Assembly: GCA_002328075.1 (NCBI GenBank)
Contig: DCVT01000031.1
Span: 310,001 to 374,000, forward strand
DNA length: 64,000 nt
Reading direction: 5' to 3'
DNA from: Anaerolineales bacterium UBA2181
Lineage (GTDB): Bacteria > Chloroflexota > Anaerolineae > Promineifilales > UBA4811
Shown: piece by piece, positions 51,084-58,821 of the stretch
Numbering within the stretch: the first letter of the stretch is position 1
How the letters are laid out: each line of letters starts with the position of its first letter
Notes under the pieces: generated by a model
The model's database searches: none
What the model was told of the DNA's origin: nothing
Seen by the model: only the letters and a program-made list of their open reading frames with translations
Position numbers and translations under genes: made by a program

Positions 51084-52283
51084 TCACCGGCCGGCGACCC
51101 GCAGGTCAAAGAACCGCAGCAGGTCTTGCAGCACCTGGCGGTCCGGCGAACGCATGGCAGTGGTGCGCGGGACGATGATCTGTGCCCCCTGGGACTGCCA
51201 GCGGGTAAAGAGGCTGTCGGGGCCGTCCACCGGCACGGCTGCACTTTCCGGGCGCAGGCCATAGGTGAGCGCCCGCTCCTGGACCGGTTTTGAAAGCAGA
51301 TAGGCCTCAAAGACCAGTGCGGCGTTCTTTTGGTCAGCAGTGGTTTCGGGGCCCATCCACACGGTGAATGGAAAGTCGAACCAGGTGACGTATTGGGGAT
51401 AGACGATTCGCAGTGGATCCGCCCACCGGGTTTGGATGCCCTCCATGTTGAGCAATAGATCGCTCTCGAGCAATTGGCCGGCGTCACCCGTGGTGTAGCC
51501 AAAGAGTGCCAGGTCCTGCACGGTATAGGTTCCGCCGCTGAGGTCGCTCATGGAACCCATGATCTCTGCCAGCCAGTCCTGAAAGGCGTTGCGGTTAACG
51601 TCTTCTGGGTCGATGCTGGTGCTGCCATAGTACTCGCCGGCGGCTGCCACCATCGCGCCCAGGCCGCTGACGTTCTTCCGTGGGTTGGAGATGGCCAACT
51701 TGAAAAAGCCCCATTCCTCCCTACCGCCCAGGGCATCCCAACCGTCAGGATTGACGGCCGCATCGTGGATGACCTGCCAATCGATCTTGCCAAAGCTGCT
51801 TTCCAGAGCCTGGGCGCGGCTCTCATAGATGCCCCATGCGAGCAAGGTGATGGCAATAGGGCGGCCCCGGTACTCGCCGTCCGTCAGAAACACGTCCCTT
51901 CCCAACCGTTCCTTGAAGGAGGCGTTGACCAGCTCGGTCAGGTAGCGGCTGTCGGGAATCCAGGCGACGGGGACCGGATCCATCTCGTCCCGTTCGAACT
52001 TGCTTTTGGCAGCAAGCCCGTCCATCGGGATGATGGTGACGTGGACAACTTGCCCGGTATCCTCTAGCTTTTGCTCGGCCTGGTTGAACTGATTGGCCGC
52101 CTCCCTCACCCAGGGCTCGATGGAGAGCGCGGTTATCACCGTCACCTCAATCGGCTGCCTCCGGTCAACCGAGCCGGAAGTAGCCGTGCCCTGGTCGCCG
52201 TCCCGTGCAATCAGCATGATGGCAACGGCCAGCAGGATAGCGGCGCCCACAATGATCAAGAAAACCCAGCGCGTACGGTTCAT
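51084..52283 (-). CDS. Membrane-anchored substrate-binding-protein-like protein
   Basis: A 399 aa family-1-like binding protein with an N-terminal membrane anchor (VFLIIVGAAILLAVAIMLIA) rather than a lipobox. It contains IEVTVITALSIEPWVREAAN, GRPIAITLLAWGIYESRAQA and VWMGPETTADQKNAALVFEA, typical of sugar/spermidine-binding proteins. It is related in plan to the N-terminal half of the vWA fusion that follows. No ABC permease is nearby, so a role in sensing or envelope assembly is as likely as transport. Confidence 0.75.
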   Translation of the reverse strand: MNRTRWVFLIIVGAAILLAVAIMLIARDGDQGTATSGSVDRRQPIEVTVITALSIEPWVREAANQFNQAEQKLEDTGQVVHVTIIPMDGLAAKSKFERDEMDPVPVAWIPDSRYLTELVNASFKERLGRDVFLTDGEYRGRPIAITLLAWGIYESRAQALESSFGKIDWQVIHDAAVNPDGWDALGGREEWGFFKLAISNPRKNVSGLGAMVAAAGEYYGSTSIDPEDVNRNAFQDWLAEIMGSMSDLSGGTYTVQDLALFGYTTGDAGQLLESDLLLNMEGIQTRWADPLRIVYPQYVTWFDFPFTVWMGPETTADQKNAALVFEAYLLSKPVQERALTYGLRPESAAVPVDGPDSLFTRWQSQGAQIIVPRTTAMRSPDRQVLQDLLRFFDLRVAGR

Positions 52284-52359
52284 GCCAGACTCCCTATCTG
52301 TTGGGCACTGTCACCGGGGAACCGGGCCCAACAGCGCGGTTCCCATAGCCCACAGCCGA

Positions 52360-53046
52360 TCAGTTGGCAGCTTCCATGCCGAGCCGCCGCATCCGTTCGG
52401 CCAATTGAACGTCGATTTCGCTCTTTTCCAGCACCTCGTCCATCTGCGCTTCCAACCGGCCGGCGTACATCTCGCCCTGAGCGGCCGCCCGGTCGAGCCG
52501 AGCGCGGATGGATTCGCCGATTCGGGCGATATCGGCGTCGCCCACGCCGGCCAGGTCGTCCAATGATTTGATCGCCTGGACCGCTACTTCTTTGGACTTG
52601 GCCAATTCCAGCAGTGCCTGCAGATGCTCGCGTTCCTGGCGGATGGTGGTGAGCTTGGCCTCCAATTTTCGCCGGGCGCTCAACAACTGCTCGTACTGCT
52701 TTTGCTGCTCTTGCCACTGGGCCTGGTAGTCGTCCGCCATGCGCTGGGTAGAATTGAGACGAGCCTGGGCTGCGCCCGCCAGATCCTTCTTTCCCTGGAG
52801 CAACAACGTGTCGATGCTTTGATCCAGCTTTTCGGCCTCTGCCCTGTACTGATCCGTTTTGCGCTTTAGCGTCTTGACGTTTCCGCCCACCGTGACCACG
52901 GTGTCTTCCAGTTTTTCCAGATTGTCCGCGGCCTGCCGGATGTACTCATCCATCACTGCCACCGAGTTCGATTGCAGCGCCTTGTCCACCATGGCGTGAA
53001 GATTCGCAGAGATGAGGGTCTGGACCTTGTCGATCAACGATGCCAT
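52360..53046 (-). CDS. pspA: PspA/IM30-family membrane-stress protein
   Basis: A 228 aa peripheral membrane protein of the PspA/Vipp1 ESCRT-III-like family. It starts SLIDKVQTLISANLHAMVDKA and has MDEYIRQAADNLEKLEDTVV, then a long helical region rich in Gln/Lys/Arg (RMADDYQAQWQEQQKQYEQLL). The length is normal for PspA. ATG 53046 is chosen with AGGAG 8 bases upstream; the frame opens at 53103. It leads an operon with the binding-protein-like, vWA-fusion and coiled-coil genes, and no pspBC partner is visible. Confidence 0.88.
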   Translation of the reverse strand: MASLIDKVQTLISANLHAMVDKALQSNSVAVMDEYIRQAADNLEKLEDTVVTVGGNVKTLKRKTDQYRAEAEKLDQSIDTLLLQGKKDLAGAAQARLNSTQRMADDYQAQWQEQQKQYEQLLSARRKLEAKLTTIRQEREHLQALLELAKSKEVAVQAIKSLDDLAGVGDADIARIGESIRARLDRAAAQGEMYAGRLEAQMDEVLEKSEIDVQLAERMRRLGMEAAN

Positions 53047-53122
53047 TATGCTATCTCCTGTTGTCTTGCGATTCAGTGACCAATTCGCGGCCGAGTCCCC
53101 CAAAGGCGGGCTCGCCTAGCAG

Positions 53123-53133
53123 ATTATATTGTA
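53123..53133 (-). promoter_or_regulatory. Candidate -10 region of the pspA operon
   Basis: The minus strand reads TACAATATAAT, two overlapping -10-like hexamers, about 80 bases before pspA in an AT-rich patch. No good -35 lies at 16-18 bases, so an activator or alternative sigma factor may be needed. Nothing else is seen in 53047-53222. Confidence 0.4.
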
Positions 53134-53222
53134 CCGCGTTTTGTTGCGTGTGACCCAACCCTGACGATCAACTGACAATCTGCACGCCACCCGGGTTCTG
53201 CCGCGGTAGCCGCCAACCGCCG

Positions 53223-54587
53223 TCAGCCCGGCGATGGATTTTGCAGCAGCTTGTAACCTCTGCCTCGGACGGTGACCAGATAGCGCGGCTGGTCCGCCTC
53301 TAGCTCAATCTTGCCCCGCAACCGGCTCACGAGCTTTTCGATCCGGGCATCATCAACACTGTCGATATACTCCTGGCCCCAGACGGATTCGACCAACAGG
53401 TACTTGTCGCACAGTTTGTCCAGACGGCCGTAGAGCGTCTGGAGCAACCGGTGCTCGAGCTCAGAAAGGGAGGTGACTTCGCGGCCGCCCACCCAGACGC
53501 TACCGGCGTCTGCATCCAGCCAGATGCCTTCGGGGTAATCCAACTCTGAGCGGCGTCGGCGGCGCACATGGGCAGCAAACCGTTCGCCAAAGAACTGCGG
53601 CTGCTCGCCGCGGGTCACAATCTCTTTTTCCTGCAAGGAGAGCAGAACCGGCTGGGTAAGCGCGCCCAGACCTTCGGATGAGAACAGCAGCAACCCGGAC
53701 TGCTCCTGTTGTGATAGCTGGTGCCAGAGTTTGACGCACTCGGCCTGGGCGATCTCGCTCCTGTCCAGACGCTGGGCAACCAGTTCCAGGCCCTGTTGAC
53801 GGTACAACTCGGGGGCTCCGGCCTCTAGTTGTACCAGGAGTTCGGCAACCACTTCTACCAGGCCCGGGTGCCCGCCCGACTGACGCCAGACAAAGTCGAG
53901 TTCGTCTTGGTCCAGTTTCACACCGGCTTTGCCGGCCAGCGACAGCGCCAGCGCGTTGGCGTCCGGCCGGGTGAACATGCCCAGGTGCTTCTCGTGATGG
54001 GAGAACAGCTCGCAAAACTCCTCGATGGTGGAATCGCACCGTACTGCCCGCAGCGGTTGGACCGTGGCCGTGACATAGGCCAACCGGTTGCGGAACTTGT
54101 CGTGCAGAGCACGAAGGTTCAAGAAGACACGGCTATCCAGCGCAGTAAAGGCCTCGTCAAACTCGTCCAGCAGAAGGACGAGGGAGCCAGGCAACGTCTG
54201 ACAGATTCGGCCGATTGCGTCGTTGAAACCAAGTGGAATCAGGAAGGCACTCCCCGGCTGGACGGTTTTCTCATAGTAAGCAGTCAATTCCGTCATCAAT
54301 CCGGATGATGCATACTGCTCCTGATCGGCCAGCTTCTCCCGCAGTGCTCGGAGGACCGCCTCATAGAAACCCTGGTCAGTGGCGGCCAGCATGAGGTTGC
54401 AGTCCACATAGATGAACGCCGGCTCTCCCGCAGCAGCAACCAGGTTCGCGGTCCGGGAATCCGCTAACTGGCGCAACAGCCTGGACTTGCCGGTGTTGCT
54501 GAGGCCAACCACGGAGCAGCATTCTCCGTTCTGTATGCGGTCGATAACGTAGTAGTGGTCAGACTGGCGCAGGAACAAGGTTTCCAT
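53223..54587 (-). CDS. AAA ATPase fused to an OmpR/PhoB-type winged-helix DNA-binding domain
   Basis: A 454 aa cytosolic regulator. The N-terminal P-loop is GLSNTGKS (residues 28-35), with a Walker B-like LVLLLDEFDEAF and STAND/AAA-like sequence (FIYVDCNLM, then LAYVTATVQPLRAVR). The C-terminal 100 residues form an OmpR/PhoB-type winged helix: ELEHRLLQTLYGRLDKLCDK, DARIEKLVSRLRGKIE, LVTVRGRGYKL. This architecture suits a signal-dependent transcription regulator without a receiver domain. ATG 54587 is chosen; the longer frame to 54731 has no support. It lies directly upstream of pspA and may control it. Confidence 0.85.
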   Translation of the reverse strand: METLFLRQSDHYYVIDRIQNGECCSVVGLSNTGKSRLLRQLADSRTANLVAAAGEPAFIYVDCNLMLAATDQGFYEAVLRALREKLADQEQYASSGLMTELTAYYEKTVQPGSAFLIPLGFNDAIGRICQTLPGSLVLLLDEFDEAFTALDSRVFLNLRALHDKFRNRLAYVTATVQPLRAVRCDSTIEEFCELFSHHEKHLGMFTRPDANALALSLAGKAGVKLDQDELDFVWRQSGGHPGLVEVVAELLVQLEAGAPELYRQQGLELVAQRLDRSEIAQAECVKLWHQLSQQEQSGLLLFSSEGLGALTQPVLLSLQEKEIVTRGEQPQFFGERFAAHVRRRRRSELDYPEGIWLDADAGSVWVGGREVTSLSELEHRLLQTLYGRLDKLCDKYLLVESVWGQEYIDSVDDARIEKLVSRLRGKIELEADQPRYLVTVRGRGYKLLQNPSPG

Positions 54588-54605
54588 TCTGGCAACAAAC
54601 ACGAT

Positions 54606-54641
54606 CGGTCCGGAGGGTGGCGGAGCCACCTCCCCGGACCG
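54606..54641 (-). repeat. Large hairpin upstream of the AAA-winged-helix gene
   Basis: A 16/17-base near-perfect inverted repeat (54606-54621 with 54625-54641) with loop GGA and one bulge lies between the LPESG-protein stop and the next ATG. It has no strong T-run; it may be a weak terminator or mRNA stabiliser. Confidence 0.5.
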
Positions 54642-54655
54642 CGAGCAAACCTGAC

Positions 54656-55195
54656 CTACAGAGCCGGCCGGAAACGCCGAGCCAACACAATGATGGCGAC
54701 CAACGCTGCGCCAGCAATCAGCGCGCCCCACAGGCCCATGCCACTCTCCGGAAGCTTGCCCGCCGGCGCAACCGCGGTGGGCTCCGGCGTTCCAGGCGTC
54801 TCGGCTGCAACCACTGCTGTGGGGCTGTCAGCGACCACCTCGGTCGCACTGGCGGCGGGGGTCTGAACCACGGAGGTGGGGGTAGCCTGGGGACTGGCCG
54901 GGGACGGCGTAAAGGTCGGAATACTGGTGGGCCCAACGATTGCACGGGTTGGCTCCGACGTCAAGGCTGCTGCCGCCGCCGTTTCCATGGCGGCGACGGT
55001 CTGTGTGACCAGGGCATTCTGCGCGGCAATCGTCTGGTTCTGGATGGCGATCTGCTCGTTTGCGTCGCCCTGTCGAGTCAGCACGATAGCGACGATGGCA
55101 ATGATGCCCAGCAATAGCAGCGCGGCCATGCCCCCCGCCAGGTATATAAACGTCCGATTCGAGGATTCCTCCTCTACCACAAAGTCATCCGCCAT
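54656..55195 (-). CDS. Two-TM Thr/Pro-rich protein with LPESG sorting-like C-terminus
   Basis: A 179 aa protein of unknown function. After an acidic N-terminus a membrane helix (about residues 17-40) leads to QNQTIAAQNALVTQTVAAME and then a long Thr/Ser/Pro/Ala-rich linker. The end has KLPESGMGLWGALIAGAALVA and a basic tail ARRFRP: the LPxTG-like motif, hydrophobic helix and positive tail of a sortase-type signal, with Ser in place of Thr. An N-terminal helix as well would make it span the membrane twice if not processed. It is the last gene of the packed eight-gene block. Confidence 0.65.
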   Translation of the reverse strand: MADDFVVEEESSNRTFIYLAGGMAALLLLGIIAIVAIVLTRQGDANEQIAIQNQTIAAQNALVTQTVAAMETAAAAALTSEPTRAIVGPTSIPTFTPSPASPQATPTSVVQTPAASATEVVADSPTAVVAAETPGTPEPTAVAPAGKLPESGMGLWGALIAGAALVAIIVLARRFRPAL

Positions 55196-55247
55196 GGCGA
55201 ACCTCCTCTATATGTGTCGGCGCGATAGGGTGCTCACCCGGTGGCGG

Positions 55248-56339
55248 CTACCCGCGCCTCTCGCCACCTATCAACTCCAAGTTGAGGTAGGGCACAAAGA
55301 CAACCCCACCGCCGTCCAGGTCAACTTCCGCGCCCGGGGATCTGACCCCGTTTTCCAGGCTGCGCGGTTCGTCGTGCAGCACCCTGATGGCGCCGGTGAA
55401 CCCCAGGTACGGATCACGCCGGATGCGCACCCGATTCCCGATTGCCAGCGGAGCTCCCGGCTGAGGCGCCATTTGCGGTGCCCCCAGAGAGGGTAACGGT
55501 ATGATGATTTCCGGCCGAACCGCCAGCCAGCGCGCAGGCGTCTGGGCGAGAACAATCGCTTCTCTGCCTTCGTTAGCCGTCAGAAGGTCGAATGCCGGCT
55601 TTGCCAGGGGGATGTTGCCGATCCCCTCGGTGACAATGACCGGGATGTGCTGCCGACCAAGCGCAGTGATCAATCCGGCCGGGACGCTGCCGGCAATCAG
55701 ACCGCGAACCTGGTTAGAACCTGCCCTGTCCAATACGCTCTGGTCCAGGGTCGACCCACATACCAGAACAGCACCCCGATGCCCCAGGTCGATCTGCTGG
55801 GCGGACATGGTCTCGTCCGGGGCCGATACCCCCATCTTGAGGACACCAGAGCCCTCCTTGCCAGATCCCCATGCACACTGAACCAGTGCTCCGGTGGTCT
55901 CGATGGTCACGCCGACTGCCGCGGCGACCTTGGTCACCACGCCCGGCATGAGTGCCGCCAATTCGTACAACTCTGGCACCGGCCGAATCACTATCCTCCC
56001 CCCGTTGACGGCGATCACCAAGCCTTCAACGGGCGCACTGATCTTGCGCGTCCTCCACAACCCCTGTTTGTGCTGAGCCAAGGTCTCGCCTTGACGTACC
56101 GACTCGCCCGGCTCTTTGCGCACACATTGATCAGCATCGCGCCGGCTGATCGAGAGCTTTTGCGCGACATCCAGGATCACGAGGGGGCGCGGCCGGCCGG
56201 CGCGAGCCACAATGTCGCTGGCTTCCAACCGTTGTCCGGTCCTGACCAGCACCTCACCCCGCCACGGCATGACGCGGTCGCGGCGGATGGTGGTCAGCGG
56301 GAGGATGTCGGTCTGTGGCGGGAAAAACGGGTTGCTCAT
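55248..56339 (-). CDS. Unknown protein with C-terminal KOW/SH3-like domain
   Basis: A 363 aa protein adjacent to the MutL-like gene. The N-terminal half has EVLVRTGQRLEASDIVARAG and QGETLAQHKQGLW, then a biotin-lipoyl-like or beta-hammerhead pattern near KISAPVEGLVIAVNGGRIVI. A middle Rossmann-like part reads LIAGSVPAGLITALGRQHIP and VIVTEGIGNIPL. The end is KOW-like (VRIRRDPYLGFTGAIRVLHD). I do not recognise the whole family. ATG 56339 is chosen; it starts 19 bases after the MutL-like stop. Nucleic-acid or polymer binding by the KOW end is inference. Confidence 0.65.
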   Translation of the reverse strand: MSNPFFPPQTDILPLTTIRRDRVMPWRGEVLVRTGQRLEASDIVARAGRPRPLVILDVAQKLSISRRDADQCVRKEPGESVRQGETLAQHKQGLWRTRKISAPVEGLVIAVNGGRIVIRPVPELYELAALMPGVVTKVAAAVGVTIETTGALVQCAWGSGKEGSGVLKMGVSAPDETMSAQQIDLGHRGAVLVCGSTLDQSVLDRAGSNQVRGLIAGSVPAGLITALGRQHIPVIVTEGIGNIPLAKPAFDLLTANEGREAIVLAQTPARWLAVRPEIIIPLPSLGAPQMAPQPGAPLAIGNRVRIRRDPYLGFTGAIRVLHDEPRSLENGVRSPGAEVDLDGGGVVFVPYLNLELIGGERRG

Positions 56340-56358
56340 GGTGCTTCTCGTACCGGCG

Positions 56359-58089
56359 TCATCCGCCCATGTCCCAAAGCCACTGCTGGATTTTGGCCCG
56401 GCGATCTTCTGGGGAAGAAGGCAGACGGAGCGGGCGGCCTCGCGCATCCACCATGAGCCCAACGGCGCCGCCGTACACCCGCCGCCGACAACTGCGACCC
56501 GGCCCTTCACCCACATCAAAGCGCTTGAGAGGTTGGAGCGACAGATCGGCGTGTTGACCCGGCGCTAGTGGCAGCACCTCCAGGGAGCCATACTCCACCT
56601 CAACCTCCAGCTTGCTGCCGTTTTCATAGCTCATGATGAGCTGGAGAACAACCTGACCGGGGTTTGCCTTGCCCGTTGGAGCCACCACGCTGCCCAACTC
56701 GCGGAAAGCACCCGAATCGATGACCTGCACGGCGGCCACGGGCGATATTCGGGCACAGGCACCCAAGGCCGACGCAAGCCCGTGGGGGTCCAGCGCCAGG
56801 GTGCAAAGCCCGATTGGCTGCAGCGAATCCAACAGCACCAGGGCTGCCTGGCCGGGCCGAGGAGTATGTGCCAGCACTGCTCCTGCAGCCAGGATCATCC
56901 CAATGCGAGGCGCCAACCCATCCCCACTCGTGATAAAGCGTGAGGGGAAGGCAGCAAGCTGCAGCCGATGCACCAGCTCCCGAGCAAACGCCAGTTCCAT
57001 GAGCAGGTCATCACTGGTCATGGGCAGGGTTTGCGGCAGGAGCGACTTGTGGCCGGCATAATCGGCAGCTGCATCTGGCGCCAGGTCGGCCGGGTGCCAG
57101 CGCAGCACCTGTTGGGCACCAATCTCTTCCAGCAGTCGGGGCAAATGGTAGCCAATTCCCAGGTCGCTGCGCACGATGAGTTGGCTGGCACCATCCACAT
57201 AGGTTCCCATCGTCACGGATGCGCTCCCGACATCAACACCAACGATGTTGGTTTCGAGTGCCTCGCCCAGGTAACTCACTGTCCAGCCAAATGCCTGGGC
57301 GGTGGGGATGAGCGTGCCTTGGCAAAGACCGCTCAATTCGCGGCCGCCGGGAAGATCGATGAACTGGTTGTCCTTCAAGACGGCAACAACCTCCGCCTGC
57401 GCTGGGGCCAAACACTCGATCTCCGCCTTCGGTCGAACATTGGCTGCGGTGCGGTACTGGCAGCCGTTCAGGATTTCGGCGACTTTTGAACGCAGTTCGG
57501 CGTTGCCCGCGAATACCACCGTCGGCGGGTTTGACCGGTGGCTCATGAGGGGGATGGCAGCGGCAATTGTCTCCACCATCTGAAGCACGGTGTTGGTGGC
57601 GCCTCCGTCCGTCCCGCCAGTGACCAGGAAAAGGTCTGGCGCCAGGGCGACCAGTTGGTGGATGCGCTCCTCGTCGGAGCGCCGGTCCTTCAGGCTCAGT
57701 GTATCCTGGATGATGGTGTATGTAGAAAGCGCTACACGTTGGGCGCTGGCCAGGCTCAGGTCTTCCACCAGACCTGCCAGCACCGTTCGCAGCGGGGCCG
57801 CGGCGCTGGTTGTTGCCAGAAAAAGATCGATCCCGGTTCCCAAACGTTCGGACGGGACTCGCAGACGTCCATTCTCACCGATCAGACGCCGGCCGGTGAT
57901 GGCCTCCACTTCCGCAACGGCGCGAACAAGTCCCACCGTCGTATCTGACCAGGGTGGTTCGGCCGTGGTCAACGCCTGGCCCGCGGACACGAAACGGTAT
58001 TGGCCGTTGACAATGTCCAGCAGGACGACCCGGGTAGTCGTAGCACCGCAGTCGGCGATCAGAATCGATTCGATCAAATGCTCTTCCAT
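56359..58089 (-). CDS. MutL/GlmL-type ASKHA ATPase (glutamate mutase activator-like), orphan
   Basis: A 576 aa protein of the GlmL/MutL family, in which the classic member protects or reactivates B12-dependent glutamate mutase. ASKHA motifs are visible: phosphate 1 LIADCGATTTRVVLLD, a GGTDGGATN loop, phosphate 2 VGVDVGSASVTMGTYVDG and a GDGLAPRIGMILAAG segment. The last 70 residues end in RAKIQQWLWDMGG. No glutamate mutase subunits (GlmE/GlmS) and no other B12 enzyme lie in the window. It is the fourth protein of a tight block with three membrane or zinc-ribbon partners, so another function is likely here. Family call is good; role is unknown. Confidence 0.8.
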   Translation of the reverse strand: MEEHLIESILIADCGATTTRVVLLDIVNGQYRFVSAGQALTTAEPPWSDTTVGLVRAVAEVEAITGRRLIGENGRLRVPSERLGTGIDLFLATTSAAAPLRTVLAGLVEDLSLASAQRVALSTYTIIQDTLSLKDRRSDEERIHQLVALAPDLFLVTGGTDGGATNTVLQMVETIAAAIPLMSHRSNPPTVVFAGNAELRSKVAEILNGCQYRTAANVRPKAEIECLAPAQAEVVAVLKDNQFIDLPGGRELSGLCQGTLIPTAQAFGWTVSYLGEALETNIVGVDVGSASVTMGTYVDGASQLIVRSDLGIGYHLPRLLEEIGAQQVLRWHPADLAPDAAADYAGHKSLLPQTLPMTSDDLLMELAFARELVHRLQLAAFPSRFITSGDGLAPRIGMILAAGAVLAHTPRPGQAALVLLDSLQPIGLCTLALDPHGLASALGACARISPVAAVQVIDSGAFRELGSVVAPTGKANPGQVVLQLIMSYENGSKLEVEVEYGSLEVLPLAPGQHADLSLQPLKRFDVGEGPGRSCRRRVYGGAVGLMVDARGRPLRLPSSPEDRRAKIQQWLWDMGG

Positions 58090-58095
58090 GGTACG

Positions 58096-58821
58096 TTATC
58101 CTGCGGCCAGCAGCCGCAGAATCTCCCCCGGCGCCCAGATTAGGAATTGAATCCGCTCGGTCAGTAGCGAGAGGCTCGCGATCAGCGCGCCGGCAAACAG
58201 GGAGCCAAACGCGATCATCAGAAACCCTTGCCCCACCCGGGCCGCTGCTCGAACCCAGGCCGGACGCTTTAACCGACCCTCACCCGCAGGGACAGCGCCA
58301 AAGTGAAAGTACAGCAAGGCGGTCAACGTCCCCGCTATGACGACCAGAGCTGCCAGTATGTTCAATGCACTGCCGGCCTCTGCCACCAGGGCAGGGGCCG
58401 AAGAGGGCAGTAGAGGAAGGGCGGTGGCACCGATCTGGGGCAGGAGGGTTCCCAGGACCGCGCCTCCGACGGCCACTGCAGCGCCGACTCCCATCACAAA
58501 CGCCATGGCCACGTTTCCCAGTGGCGAGGTGCGCGGGGAGAGTTTGAGTAACAGCAGTGCCGCCAAAAGTAACACCAGCAACTGAGCTACCTGGTCTGAT
58601 CCGGCGTTCTGACCGGCAAGCAATTGCATCACGGGTCGGGCCAACTGGGGTATGACCACGCTGTGGGTTACCACGACCGTGGCAAAACCCATCCCCAACC
58701 CTACCAACAGGTGAATGGCCAAGCGATAAAGCGGGTTATCGCCCAACAGGTAACTATAGATCATGAGGCTGAGAACAAAACCCAGCGCAATACCCGCGAT
58801 GGAGGTCACCGTGTTACCCAT
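58096..58821 (-). CDS. Polytopic membrane protein of the MutL/PDWL cluster
   Basis: A 241 aa membrane protein with about six hydrophobic segments (near residues 7-28, 33-54, 80-97, 100-125, 145-175 and 195-235). The loops have no recognisable motif. It overlaps the zinc-ribbon gene by 8 bases at its start and ends 6 bases before the MutL-like gene. I do not recognise the family. Confidence 0.65.
   Translation of the reverse strand: MGNTVTSIAGIALGFVLSLMIYSYLLGDNPLYRLAIHLLVGLGMGFATVVVTHSVVIPQLARPVMQLLAGQNAGSDQVAQLLVLLLAALLLLKLSPRTSPLGNVAMAFVMGVGAAVAVGGAVLGTLLPQIGATALPLLPSSAPALVAEAGSALNILAALVVIAGTLTALLYFHFGAVPAGEGRLKRPAWVRAAARVGQGFLMIAFGSLFAGALIASLSLLTERIQFLIWAPGEILRLLAAG

Noticed and set aside
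51020..51502. Long N-terminal extension of the vWA fusion
   Set aside because: It overlaps the upstream binding-protein gene in another frame; ATG 51019 has a ribosome site and begins a membrane anchor.
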